Below are positions 1-7,075 of a stretch of 36,723 bases of DNA, piece after piece. The DNA lies in the NCBI GenBank assembly GCA_019359325.1, contig JAHHHN010000045.1, forward strand, positions 1-36,723. Reading direction: 5' to 3'. This stretch comes from Mojavia pulchra JT2-VF2. GTDB lineage: Bacteria; Cyanobacteriota; Cyanobacteriia; Cyanobacteriales; Nostocaceae. The first letter of the stretch is position 1; the number at the start of each line of letters is the position of its first letter. The translations under genes were made by a program, and so were the position numbers. Under the pieces are notes generated by a model, which was given only the letters and a program-made list of their open reading frames with translations, was not told the DNA's origin and did no database searches.

Positions 1-73
1 TGGCTGGGTTTTTGACTGTTTAGATTTTTGGGTTTTAGTAGAAGTGGATTGTTGACTTGATGAATCATCAACT
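1..73. repeat. Left copy of 73-bp terminal redundancy (circular overlap)
   Basis: Bases 1-73 are identical to 36651-36723. Collapsing the two copies restores a single open frame for the ParB-like gene across the junction, so this is best read as the assembly overlap of a 36,650-bp circle and not as a biological repeat. The surrounding DNA has 144-nt repeats, but those copies differ from each other by many substitutions, whereas the terminal match is exact. Confidence 0.9.
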
Positions 74-366
74 GGTTGAGTATCTGGGTTTTCGGGTTGT
101 TGAATGTCTGGGTATCCAGGTGGCTGAGTATCTGGCTCTGGGGATGGCTGGGTTTTTAGCTGTTCAGATTCCTGGGTATTTATCGATGCGGATTGTTGGC
201 TTGATGAATCATCAACTGGTTGAGTATCTGGCTCTGGGGATGGCTGAATTTCCGGGTATCCAAATGTTTGGGTACTTTCTTGTGCTGCACCTAAAACTTC
301 GCTAAATCGGCTTACCCTTTTACTGCCTGAATTACTTCGTTTTTTATTGCTGTCCAATCCCGCCAT
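1..366 (-). CDS. parB: ParB-like partition protein, N-terminal part (gene crosses the window ends)
   Basis: N-terminal 122 codons of a 279-residue protein; the rest is at 36177-36723. The ATG (364-366) lies inside the 3' end of parA, a 55-nt overlap in another frame, typical of translational coupling. The protein starts MAGLDSNKKRSNSG, a basic head (about residues 1-20). A long hydrophilic linker rich in Pro, Gln, Ser, Thr and Asp follows, built from imperfect 48-residue repeats with a recurring PPGYPDIQQPE core (residues 78-187). The C-terminal domain (about 208-279, encoded at the other end) looks ribbon-helix-helix-like. The role is inferred from position: the gene after a small ParA usually encodes the centromere-binding partner and autorepressor. 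The DNA of the linker contains CTGGGTATCCAGG-type units that also occur upstream of parA. Gene identity is fairly sure; DNA binding is inference. Confidence 0.8.
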   Translation of the reverse strand, partial: MAGLDSNKKRSNSGSKRVSRFSEVLGAAQESTQTFGYPEIQPSPEPDTQPVDDSSSQQSASINTQESEQLKTQPSPEPDTQPPGYPDIQQPENPDTQPVDDSSSQQSTSTKTQKSKQSKTQP

Positions 367-914
367 GCTAACTTTCCCCCACGAACTTTATAAATAGGAA
401 CTCCACTAGCCACCGCATCCTTATAAGCTTTGTAAAACCGAATTCCGCGACTAAAAACTGGATAATTCTGTAGTTTTAATGCGGACATCGCCTCTTGTCC
501 ATCCTTTTGCGGCGGTGGAGGAACCATTGTCAGCAGAACTTTCCAGTTTGTACCTTGTGGCAAGGATTTTGCCATTAGTGCCATTGCATCCATACTCAAT
601 ATGTCAGGTGGAGTTGGGACAATGAGCAAATCACAACCCCTTGCTAAATCTTCCACTTCCGCATCATTAGGACGGGCTGGCGTGTCAAAAATGATGTACT
701 CGAATGGATGAGAACGCATCAGCTTGGCCGCTTCCTTTTCTCCACAAACCTGAAACGGTAGTCCTCCTGGTCTTGCCCAAGTGGTTGCTGAACGGTTCAG
801 ATCGGCATCAATAACTAAGGTTGCCCCATCATCACAAAACAGTGAGGCAAGGCAGATAGCTGAAGTTGTTTTTGACACTCCGCCCTTAAATGAGCTAAGA
901 GAGATGATCGGCAT
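312..914 (-). CDS. parA: ParA-family partition ATPase (small, type Ib-like)
   Basis: A 200-residue Walker-type ATPase that would position or segregate the plasmid by ATP-dependent nucleoid association. It shows the deviant Walker A motif FKGGVSKTT (residues 9-17) with the signature lysine, the LVIDADLNRSA switch I region (about 33-43) and a Walker B-like IIFDTPA (about 74-80). It lacks the N-terminal helix-turn-helix extension of P1/F ParA proteins, so it fits the short ParA/ParF group, whose partners are typically ribbon-helix-helix proteins. The downstream parB-like gene overlaps its end by 55 nt. The 186-bp upstream gap (915-1100) contains a 24-nt repeat unit shared with the parB coding repeats, a plausible operator or centromere. 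The family assignment is secure. Confidence 0.93.
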   Translation of the reverse strand: MPIISLSSFKGGVSKTTSAICLASLFCDDGATLVIDADLNRSATTWARPGGLPFQVCGEKEAAKLMRSHPFEYIIFDTPARPNDAEVEDLARGCDLLIVPTPPDILSMDAMALMAKSLPQGTNWKVLLTMVPPPPQKDGQEAMSALKLQNYPVFSRGIRFYKAYKDAVASGVPIYKVRGGKLAWRDWTAIKNEVIQAVKG

Positions 915-1100
915 AATCTCCCCTTGTAAAAGATGGAAAAATCATATCGCTAAGAGGGTATACATTAAATGCGGATGTATGAATGTTTGGGTATCCAGAT
1001 ATTCAAGTATCCTACAACAAGAATTTACTTCTCAAGTTCAGTGTTCATACACTGTCAAGCTTATGTTTCGTAGATACTTCCTTACTTGTGGAGCCTACCC
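915..1100. promoter_or_regulatory. parA upstream region with one 24-nt par repeat unit
   Basis: Non-coding gap between parA (leftward) and the end of vapC. It contains TTGGGTATCCAG followed by ATATTCAAGTAT at 987-1010, one unit of the same 24-nt element found in tandem inside the parB coding sequence (for example 84-131 and 36614-36637) and twice at 1948-1995. Since the parA promoter must lie here, this unit is a candidate ParB operator or centromere site. No reliable -10/-35 pair could be assigned by eye. Confidence 0.45.
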
Positions 1101-1532
1101 TTAAGAAGACGTTTCCTCATCAACAACGACCAAATCCACCCCACACCTTGTAGCCGCTTCCGCTAACCTAGTATCAATCGTTGCTAAGGGCAATCCCAGC
1201 CGCAATGCCAATTCTAAGTAAGCTGCGTCATAAGCTGCTAAACCTTCCTGTCGCCCTAGCACCAGTGTTGCACCCAATGCGTTTGCATCTGTAGCCGTAT
1301 CAACCTGGATTAATAGTGACTTTAACAAAACAATAGCTTCCTCGGATTGTTCAGTAGTCATGCGGTTACGCCGAAGAGCTACCAGTAGGACATTAGCAAT
1401 TTCTAGTGACCAAATTCCTGGTACAAATGCTTCTGCATCCGGCATCATTGCCAGTATGCCATTAGCGTAATCGTTATTTTCATCCACCAAGCACCAGCTA
1501 ATTGCTACAGAACAATCCAAAACAAATTGCAT
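1101..1532 (-). CDS. vapC: PIN-domain ribonuclease toxin, VapC family
   Basis: A 143-residue PIN-domain protein, predicted toxin of a type II toxin-antitoxin pair that cleaves RNA with Mg2+. The acidic active-site residues are all visible: D6 in FVLDCSV, E44 in SLEIAN, D102 in AAYDAAYLELA and D120 in TIDTRL. The length is normal for VapC, with no truncation. Its ATG overlaps the antitoxin stop codon by one base (TAATG), so the two are translationally coupled. On a plasmid such a pair normally acts in post-segregational stability or as an anti-invader module. The specific RNA target cannot be read from sequence. Confidence 0.9.
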   Translation of the reverse strand: MQFVLDCSVAISWCLVDENNDYANGILAMMPDAEAFVPGIWSLEIANVLLVALRRNRMTTEQSEEAIVLLKSLLIQVDTATDANALGATLVLGRQEGLAAYDAAYLELALRLGLPLATIDTRLAEAATRCGVDLVVVDEETSS

Positions 1533-1822
1533 TAAAATCTTCGCCCCTCTTCAATCATGGAACGGATCGAAGTTTTATCTAACGCTACTTGTCGCCGCAG
1601 TTCTTGCATTCTGACAATTGCATCATTTATAGATTTTTTTGTTGTAGGCTTTCCCCAAGCGTTATATTGTGGTTCCGGTTCGGATGATTTTGCAACTTCT
1701 GCGTTAGGTAACGGCTGTATAACCACTACTACCTCAACATTCGTATCTTTTAAATGAGTGGGTGTCTGGATTTGCAAGATACCATCTGCCCCAATATGAG
1801 ATCGCAACTTCATCGTTTCCAT
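1532..1822 (-). CDS. vapB: VapB-type antitoxin
   Basis: A 96-residue protein immediately upstream of vapC and coupled to it. The N-terminal half (about 1-40, KLRSHIGADGILQIQTP) looks like the swapped-hairpin/AbrB-like DNA-binding domain seen in many VapB proteins. The C-terminal tail, ending in SIRSMIEEGRRF, would be the toxin-wrapping segment. The charged region around 42-60 is a linker. It probably represses its own operon; no perfect operator palindrome was seen immediately upstream of the ATG, but a 32-bp palindrome lies about 140 bp further up (1962-1993). A second in-frame ATG at codon 4 is an alternative start. Confidence 0.82.
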   Translation of the reverse strand: METMKLRSHIGADGILQIQTPTHLKDTNVEVVVVIQPLPNAEVAKSSEPEPQYNAWGKPTTKKSINDAIVRMQELRRQVALDKTSIRSMIEEGRRF

Positions 1823-1947
1823 ATTTACATCCAGTAACTCAAACTCAACATTTTTCAGAAATACCTTAATTATGCTGTTTCTTCCGTCACTAAAATCAAA
1901 GCATATTATCGCAAAGGAGGTACACGGCTAATTGGATGTACAAATAT

Positions 1948-1995
1948 CTGGGTACCCACGTATTTAAATACCTGAATATTCAGGTATTTAAATCA
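1948..1995. repeat. Two tandem 24-nt units; candidate centromere or operator
   Basis: Unit 1 begins CTGGGTACCCACGTATTT (1948-1971) and unit 2 begins CTGAATATTCAGGTATTT (1972-1995). They align codon by codon with the CTGGGTATCCAGGTGGCT units of the parB gene, but here no gene uses them. The pair generates a perfect 32-bp palindrome at 1962-1993. This repeat family outside coding DNA, near the par operon, suggests a parS-like binding site. Confidence 0.55.
1962..1993. repeat. Perfect 32-bp palindrome
   Basis: Every base from 1962 to 1993 pairs with its partner about the centre 1977/1978. The core is CCTGAATATTCAGG, flanked on both sides by ATTTAAAT-type arms. It has no spacer, so it is more likely a protein-binding dyad than an RNA terminator, and no T-tract follows. 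It could be bound by the ParB-like protein or by VapB. Confidence 0.7.
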
Positions 1996-2156
1996 GGTGT
2001 ATACTAACCATGATTCTAACCAATGTATTCATTGCTAATAGAATGCTTTATGCACTTTGTTCATGTTTTATAAACTGAACGAGGAAAGCACCAAAAGCAT
2101 TGAAATAGAACAGCATGAATAGAACTGTGGTTTGGCGTGCGCCGCCATAGAAAATA

Positions 2157-2366
2157 TTAATCGTCAGAATTCTGAACAAATTGAACTTGGTTAGAAGCTG
2201 ATTCAGAAAATCTCCAAGTAGTACCTTCACCCGAAGCTTCAGGCGGAGTTTGATTAACAGGCAAAACATTCATACTAACCACTTCAGGAAGGGGTGGAGG
2301 AGTTGAAGAAGCAGATGCTTCAACTGGTTGATTTTGAGACGCGGATTCATGCCTTCTTTGAGACAT
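2157..2366 (-). CDS. Possible small Pro/Ser-rich protein, perhaps frameshifted
   Basis: A 69-codon leftward frame starting MSQRRHESASQNQPVEA and rich in Pro, Ser and Glu. Overlapping it in another minus frame (down to 2048) is a segment whose end, NIFYGGARQTTVLFMLFYFN, looks like a transmembrane helix followed by a short basic tail. The two pieces together would make a sensible one-helix membrane protein with a proline-rich head if a single frameshift near 2160-2170 were repaired. The start codon sits 2 bp from the candidate ATG of the divergent gene at 2369, leaving no room for promoters, so one of the two starts is wrong or a rearrangement joined them. No family recognised. Confidence 0.3.
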   Translation of the reverse strand: MSQRRHESASQNQPVEASASSTPPPLPEVVSMNVLPVNQTPPEASGEGTTWRFSESASNQVQFVQNSDD

Positions 2367-2368
2367 AT

Positions 2369-2857
2369 ATGGATATAAAAAACAACGAAACCAATTCTAA
2401 CGCAAACCTAAATTTAGCTTACGAATACACAAAAATTGTATTAGAAGCAAAAGTAAAAATTCTAGACACTCTAGATTCCCGAATGGGAATGTTTCTAGGG
2501 TTTGGAGGTGTATTATTAAAATTTGGATTAGATGCGCCAAGTGAACTTCCGAGCGAACAGACATTAAAAACTACTTTTATAGCTCTAACTGTATTATCAG
2601 TTTGCACAAACGCCAGTGGTTTACTAGCAAAAGGTACTGGTAATGCTGTCAAACCTAAAAAGCTAATGACAGACAAATATTACAATGAAGAAAACCCAAG
2701 AGTAAAAGCATTTTTGATAAATACATGGGCAGAATTAGTAGAGGAGTTAGAGGAAATGGGAAAAACAAAAAGCATATATCTAAACTCTGCTATTACTTTA
2801 TTAGCCCTTGCTGTAATAATGCTAGGAACTATTAGCATAATTGAAATTTATTTTTAA
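2369..2857 (+). CDS. Small multi-pass membrane protein, function unknown
   Basis: About 162 residues from the ATG at 2369. There are three hydrophobic segments: around MFLGFGGVLLKFGL, around TTFIALTVLSVC, and a C-terminal one around ITLLALAVIMLGTISII. The first is preceded by a polar helix ending in LDSRMG. This order resembles the small 2-3 helix effectors of nucleotide-triggered defence (Pycsar TM/SLATT-like), but that is only a resemblance and no cyclase gene lies nearby. The frame is open upstream to a GTG at 2294, which would add 25 residues but overlaps the leftward frame 2157-2366; neither start has a strong ribosome-binding site. The coding character of 2369-2857 itself is good. Confidence 0.65.
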   Translation: MDIKNNETNSNANLNLAYEYTKIVLEAKVKILDTLDSRMGMFLGFGGVLLKFGLDAPSELPSEQTLKTTFIALTVLSVCTNASGLLAKGTGNAVKPKKLMTDKYYNEENPRVKAFLINTWAELVEELEEMGKTKSIYLNSAITLLALAVIMLGTISIIEIYF

Positions 2858-2907
2858 GTAATTTAATTAAAAATTTGTTATTTTAAACAATTGCGCTAAG
2901 GTATTGT

Positions 2908-3140
2908 TCAAAAATCCAAAGCAGAGATAGCGTTCTGCTTTTTGATGACACCTAAATAACGCTCCCTAGCTGCCAAAGTTCGATGTTACGATATCTCCTG
3001 GATATGATGCAACGGTATCCCTGCATCGCTCATCCTGGTTAAAACCGTCCTCCTGAAACTGTGGGTACTAACACCCTCAATACCCAGCCACGCACAGGTA
3101 TTTCTGAGGATTTTATCAGTAATTACCTTAATGATGGTTA
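2908..3140 (-). pseudogene. Remnant of a tyrosine recombinase/integrase C-terminus
   Basis: Leftward translation gives a recognisable integrase catalytic end: ITDKILRNTCAWLGIEGVS, then THSFRRTVLTRMSDAGIPLH, then HIQEIS, an in-frame TAA (2986-2988), then HRTLAARERYLGVIKKQ and a TGA at 2908-2910. The H-x-x-R box (HSFR), the second His (HRTL) and the Tyr nucleophile (RYLGV) are all visible. The stop replaces the Gly normally found before the HR box. Nothing integrase-like is visible upstream of about 3140, so the N-terminal part is lost. It belongs to a different subgroup from the intact recombinase at 5359-6351, whose boxes read HRVR, SRHAQ and KYDDN. Confidence 0.8.
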
Positions 3141-3346
3141 TAAAAAATTTATGGACTATATTTTTATATAATTTAAGTGCTAAGTCAGTTGTTTTGCTTC
3201 TACGGATAACAGGTTATTAATATTTGTTTGGGACATCTGCTCCAAATCAATTAAGAAGCATGATAACAGGTTTGGTGTTTTAATAAATTTGATAGAAATG
3301 GTGAATAAAACTCCGACCGAGCGATTATAAATTATGTAATGCCTTT
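3141..3346. other. Short non-coding stretch
   Basis: No gene seen between the integrase remnant and the CoiA-like gene. An 11-bp direct repeat GATAACAGGTT occurs at 3205-3215 and 3262-3272. The promoter of the downstream gene presumably lies here, but no clear motif was assigned. Confidence 0.4.
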
Positions 3347-4318
3347 ATGGATATCAAATATCAGTACGCTATTAACTCAAAAGGTAGAACAGTAAATGCT
3401 GTGGAATTGATAGCAAATATTGAAGTGCGAAGCGAAACATACAAGTGTTTATCATGTGGCAATATCCTCATTCCTGTCTTGGGAGAGAAGAGAAAAAAGC
3501 ACTTTCGCCACAAAGCTGATATTGAAATTCAATGTTCCCAAGAGACTTATTTACACAAGCTAGGTAAAATTAGATTTTACGAGATTTATAGTAGTTGTCT
3601 CTCTGAAATTTTACCTTTTTGGATAGAAATAGCAGTTAAGAAAAAATGCCAATATCAAAAACAATTTCAAAGTATTTGCCCTGTCATGAACAGCAAAGAA
3701 ACGTTTGATTTAACACAATATTTTAAAAATATTAAATTAGAAAAAAAAGATAACTATTTCATCCCAGACTTACTACTAACAAGTGACAAGGGCGATAAAG
3801 TTTACATTGAGATAGCAGTATCTCATAAATCTACACAAAGAAAAATTCATTCAGGAAACAGGATTATTGAATTAGCTATAAGTCAAGAAAGCGATTTGAA
3901 TATTCTTGATAGAAGAATATTATCAGAAAGTAACAGAGTAATTTTTTTCAACTTTAAAAGAGACCAGATAAAAAACTTTTGCAACGGGCAGTGCATTCAA
4001 ATAAACAATTTGAAACCCAAGATTGAAGAAATAAAACCTAAAAAAAATATGAATAAAAGAGAAGAGGTGAAAAAAAGTAGCGACAGTAGAAATAAGAGAA
4101 ATGATGCTCTACTCAGACACTTAGCAAAGTTGCAGCTCAAAGAAAACTGTTTCTTCTGCCATCATTATGCAATTAACGCTAAGGATACCATAGACACTCC
4201 AATATATTGCAAAGTCCGTAAAAAGACGTGTAACCCACACGTAGCTAGGAACTGCAAGCACTATCAACCAGATATAAAGCTTATTTCCGATGTTACCGAC
4301 TCGCAAATGCCAAACTAA
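3347..4318 (+). CDS. CoiA-like nuclease with N- and C-terminal zinc-binding clusters
   Basis: 323 residues. The N-terminus has the layout of CoiA-family proteins: a zinc-ribbon-like patch with C34-x2-C37 (YKCLSCGNIL) and H52/H55 (KKHFRHKAD), then a restriction-endonuclease-like core with D141 (FIPDLLLTS) and E155 (KVYIEIAVSH). A Lys-rich linker (about 225-250) leads to a second Cys/His cluster (about 265-305: CFFCHHY, YCKVRKKTCNPHVARNCKHY). CoiA proteins are associated with DNA uptake and are nuclease-fold, but a plasmid-borne copy next to an HNH gene may equally be a defence or restriction nuclease. It stands alone on the plus strand. Family assignment moderate, role open. Confidence 0.7.
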   Translation: MDIKYQYAINSKGRTVNAVELIANIEVRSETYKCLSCGNILIPVLGEKRKKHFRHKADIEIQCSQETYLHKLGKIRFYEIYSSCLSEILPFWIEIAVKKKCQYQKQFQSICPVMNSKETFDLTQYFKNIKLEKKDNYFIPDLLLTSDKGDKVYIEIAVSHKSTQRKIHSGNRIIELAISQESDLNILDRRILSESNRVIFFNFKRDQIKNFCNGQCIQINNLKPKIEEIKPKKNMNKREEVKKSSDSRNKRNDALLRHLAKLQLKENCFFCHHYAINAKDTIDTPIYCKVRKKTCNPHVARNCKHYQPDIKLISDVTDSQMPN

Positions 4319-4480
4319 CAGCACGAGTAAAAACCAGTACTACAACGAACAGAACATATAGACACGGTAATTTTATAAATCCCCCCAATCAAAATTCAAG
4401 ATAAGCATTGGACACTTCAATATTTGTACCAAGATTTCGTTGTGATAACCAAACTTGTATACCAACTATAATTGGTGTAG

Positions 4481-5239
4481 TTAGGCATTATTCCGAATAA
4501 TAGATTTGAGTTCATCAATAGTATAAGCTGGTCTTTTTCTGTGAAGCATTGCGTGACAATTGGCACATACTGGACGTAAATCTTTTATTGGATCAAGCTC
4601 ATACTCTTTACCAATTTCTGATAATGGCTTTAAATGATGAACGTGGATATAATCTTCACCAATGACTCCGTATACCCTCTCGAAACTAAATTCACAAACA
4701 TGACATATTACACCATAGTGTTTTATACATTTTTGTCGGGCATCGGGATTACGTTCATAAACGTTGACTGTAATCTGCTTAGTTGAGCCTTCAATATATG
4801 TCTGTGTTTCTGTTACTTCCTCTGGAAACCTAATTGGATTAACTTCATCTTCATCAATAAACTTCCAGATAATTTTAAAGGGTGAAGTTTCTTCAAAAGA
4901 TTTCGCTTGTCCTAAACCTACATATGTGAAAGGTTCAGTATTACTTGACCTTATAAATATATATTTTTTGACTTTTGGGTTAATTAAATTTTGAATTTCA
5001 GGCTGGTATATTTTAGTATCACTTTTAGCAAACCAGATTAAATTATCTCCTATAAAGTGATTATTATAGTCATGGCCTGTTCTACCAGGAATACCTATAT
5101 TACAAAAAATAAAATAATCTCTTTCATGTCGTGTATAGCCTGTGTACCAATTACCACCTTTTGGTTCTTCTAGAAGCCCAATAATACGAAATATATCTTT
5201 TCTTGTATAGCTTTTACCACAGACAAATTTATAGCTCAT
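4481..5239 (-). CDS. HNH endonuclease with N-terminal DUF3427-like domain
   Basis: 252 residues, two domains. The N-terminal part (about 25-125, with GNWYTGYTRHERDYFIF, GRTGHDYNNHF and IWFAKSDTK) resembles the DUF3427-type DNA-recognition module found in front of helicases and HNH nucleases, some of which restrict modified DNA. The C-terminal part (about 165-240) is a classic HNH with zinc ligands C179-x2-C182 and C225-x2-C228, catalytic HH at 201-202 (HVHHLKPL) and the CANCHAMLH end. By architecture it could be a stand-alone modification-dependent (type IV-like) restriction enzyme; no methylase is nearby, as expected for that type. Specificity cannot be read from sequence. The HNH call is secure. 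Confidence 0.87.
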   Translation of the reverse strand: MSYKFVCGKSYTRKDIFRIIGLLEEPKGGNWYTGYTRHERDYFIFCNIGIPGRTGHDYNNHFIGDNLIWFAKSDTKIYQPEIQNLINPKVKKYIFIRSSNTEPFTYVGLGQAKSFEETSPFKIIWKFIDEDEVNPIRFPEEVTETQTYIEGSTKQITVNVYERNPDARQKCIKHYGVICHVCEFSFERVYGVIGEDYIHVHHLKPLSEIGKEYELDPIKDLRPVCANCHAMLHRKRPAYTIDELKSIIRNNA

Positions 5240-5358
5240 ATTTTACTACTGGAAGTAGAGAAATTACTTTAAAATGCTTTACTTAGTCTTCCCTACTAGC
5301 TATTTGCTTTAACTTTAAAAATTGCTTTTCTGGATGCAGTCAAACTTCACCCTATTTC

Positions 5359-6351
5359 CTAAACCAATTCTGATATCGAGTCACTCATCTGCTTTTGCAA
5401 ACGCTGGCGGTTATCATCATATTTCAACACCGTCTGCACCTGGGCGTGTCTGCTGAATCGCTGAGTAGCACGGTAGTTGCCATTATTCAGATCCAATACT
5501 GTAGTAATCGCACTGTGGCGGACACGATGGGGTGACATCTTCTTAGTAATTCCCGCTTGCTTACATAGCCCATCCACCAGTCGCCTGATTGCTTCCCCAG
5601 TTAATCTTGCTCCATTCTTGTGGTAAGCCAACACCGTAAACAGCGGGTCATTACCTCGTTTTTTCTTAGAAGCTTTAATCCAATCGGCGATCGCAGATGC
5701 AGTTTTGTCTGATAGGTCAAGAACTTCCTTCTGGCTACCCTTACCTTTACCCAGGATAGAGAGCGTTTTTTCTTTGGCGTTAAAGTCACGCACATTTAAA
5801 TTAACAATCTCATTGCGACGCAAGCCATTATCCCAAAGTAACCGCAAAATCGCATAGTCACGCTTGCCCTTTAAAGTGTTCTGGTCAACCAGTGCTATGA
5901 CTTGGGCATAGTCAGTAGCGGCAATACCTGTAGTGTCGCGGTAGGTTTCGACCCTTTCACCTTTGACATCATCTAAGGAGAAATTGCACACACCCAACCG
6001 CCGCCCCATTGCAACCATCGACTTGATAGCACTGAGCCGACGATTTACCGTAGCTTCAGCCAGTTTTTTCTTGATGAGGTGCGCTTTGTACTTGAGAACC
6101 ACAGCAACGGCGTGACGCTGTTCCAGGTGCAGAAACTCCAAAACTAAATCCCGGCTGGGTTCTTTCTTGGCAACGAATAAGAAGAAATCTTTCAAGTCTT
6201 TCTGGTATTCGCGCTTAGTATTTAGAGATCGCTTATCACCAATCAACTGCCCAATTACATCAGGGTCATTCTCTAGAGAAAAGTCCTCACCGATCGCCAA
6301 CGCCAGTGAGTTTTCGAGAACGCTAAGGTTTTCAGGATGGATCGATGTCAT
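5359..6351 (-). CDS. Tyrosine recombinase (XerC/D-like integrase)
   Basis: 330 residues, full length for the family. The N-terminal SAM-like core-binding domain is at about 35-125 and the catalytic domain at about 140-320. All active-site residues are present: R178 (NGLRRNEI), K204 in the GKGKGSQKEV turn, H275 and R278 (SPHRVRHS), H302 (FSRHAQ) and Y311 (LKYDDN). Likely jobs are plasmid dimer resolution or integration. The intergenic region before its start holds a near-perfect dyad at 6672-6708 that could be its crossover or binding site. It carries a HIP1 octamer (5687-5694), consistent with long residence in a cyanobacterium. Confidence 0.92.
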   Translation of the reverse strand: MTSIHPENLSVLENSLALAIGEDFSLENDPDVIGQLIGDKRSLNTKREYQKDLKDFFLFVAKKEPSRDLVLEFLHLEQRHAVAVVLKYKAHLIKKKLAEATVNRRLSAIKSMVAMGRRLGVCNFSLDDVKGERVETYRDTTGIAATDYAQVIALVDQNTLKGKRDYAILRLLWDNGLRRNEIVNLNVRDFNAKEKTLSILGKGKGSQKEVLDLSDKTASAIADWIKASKKKRGNDPLFTVLAYHKNGARLTGEAIRRLVDGLCKQAGITKKMSPHRVRHSAITTVLDLNNGNYRATQRFSRHAQVQTVLKYDDNRQRLQKQMSDSISELV

Positions 6352-7075
6352 AGCGCAGCAGAGATTTGGGAAGTTGAATACTCAAGCTATATCTTAGTTG
6401 AACAGGAGTGTTTTTTCTTATAAGTGGTGTGAAAACAGCTATTGTCGCACTATGTCCCAACCGACGGGAGGGAGGGGTTTGAAGAGTATTTGTCAGATGA
6501 TTTACCCTCAAGTCGGGCGAATCAGAGAAATTTTCTGCGATAAAAGTGTAAGGATTGACGATCTCTGTACGTGATCTGACGGTACATGAATAGGGCGTGG
6601 ACAGTAACGAACATCACTATCCATCTTTTGGGGTTAGGGTGTTCCAGGGTGTGTTGAGCAGAGGTAGGGATGACAATAGTTGATAGCAATATTGCTATCG
6701 CTATTGTCTGTACTCGCGTCTATACCCGGTAGATAAATCGTTAGGCTTTAAATTACATAAATCCTCGAAAATAGGCGTTATTCACACAAAAATTTTAAAT
6801 ATCACTAGTAATATTTATAAACAAAGTATTAAAAATAACTAGTAAATTGTTTACTTATAAAACTAAACTGTATAGTTTGCATTTAAGAACAGCCTCGCCA
6901 GATCTGCCCCGAATGAGGTGGGGGGAGTTTCTAGTGTACGTACAAATTTATAAATTGTTATAAAAGATTACATAAATATTTTATCGAGTAACGAAAACAA
7001 AAGATACTAAACAAAATTTAGATTTTAGGATTTTAAAATAATAAAAACAAGTAAAGAGACTGATGAGTAAATCTC
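6352..7075. other. Non-coding region between recombinase and lipase operon
   Basis: About 720 bp with no supported gene. It contains an inverted repeat (6672-6708) and a very AT-rich stretch (about 6770-7060), with smaller dyads such as GTACGTAC near 6938, leading into the lipase operon; the operon promoter should lie in this AT-rich part. The sharp change from ordinary to AT-rich sequence near 6730 could mark the left edge of the accessory cassette. Confidence 0.5.
6672..6708. repeat. Large inverted repeat, candidate recombination or operator site
   Basis: GACAATAG (6672-6679), TT, GATAGCAAT (6682-6690) then ATTGCTATC (6691-6699), G, CTATTGTC (6701-6708). The inner 18 bp are a perfect palindrome and the outer 8-bp arms pair as well, with only an asymmetric TT/G interruption. 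It lies 320 bp upstream of the tyrosine recombinase start. Confidence 0.6.

Larger units (their letters stand above)
1823..2156. other. Non-coding region carrying two 24-nt par repeat units
   Basis: A stretch without a supported gene. It contains two adjacent 24-nt units (1948-1971 and 1972-1995) related to the parB coding repeats, overlapping a 32-bp perfect palindrome (1962-1993). A strong Shine-Dalgarno-like AAAGGAGGT (about 1912-1921) is followed by a 23-codon frame at 1936-2007, which I regard as a reading through the repeats and not a gene. 2048-2156 may hold the decayed end of a membrane protein. Confidence 0.5.

Noticed and set aside
1936-2007. 23-codon plus-strand frame after a strong AAAGGAGGT
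   Set aside because: The frame is just a translation of the 24-nt repeat units and the palindrome; spacing to the ATG is long and there is no sign of protein selection.
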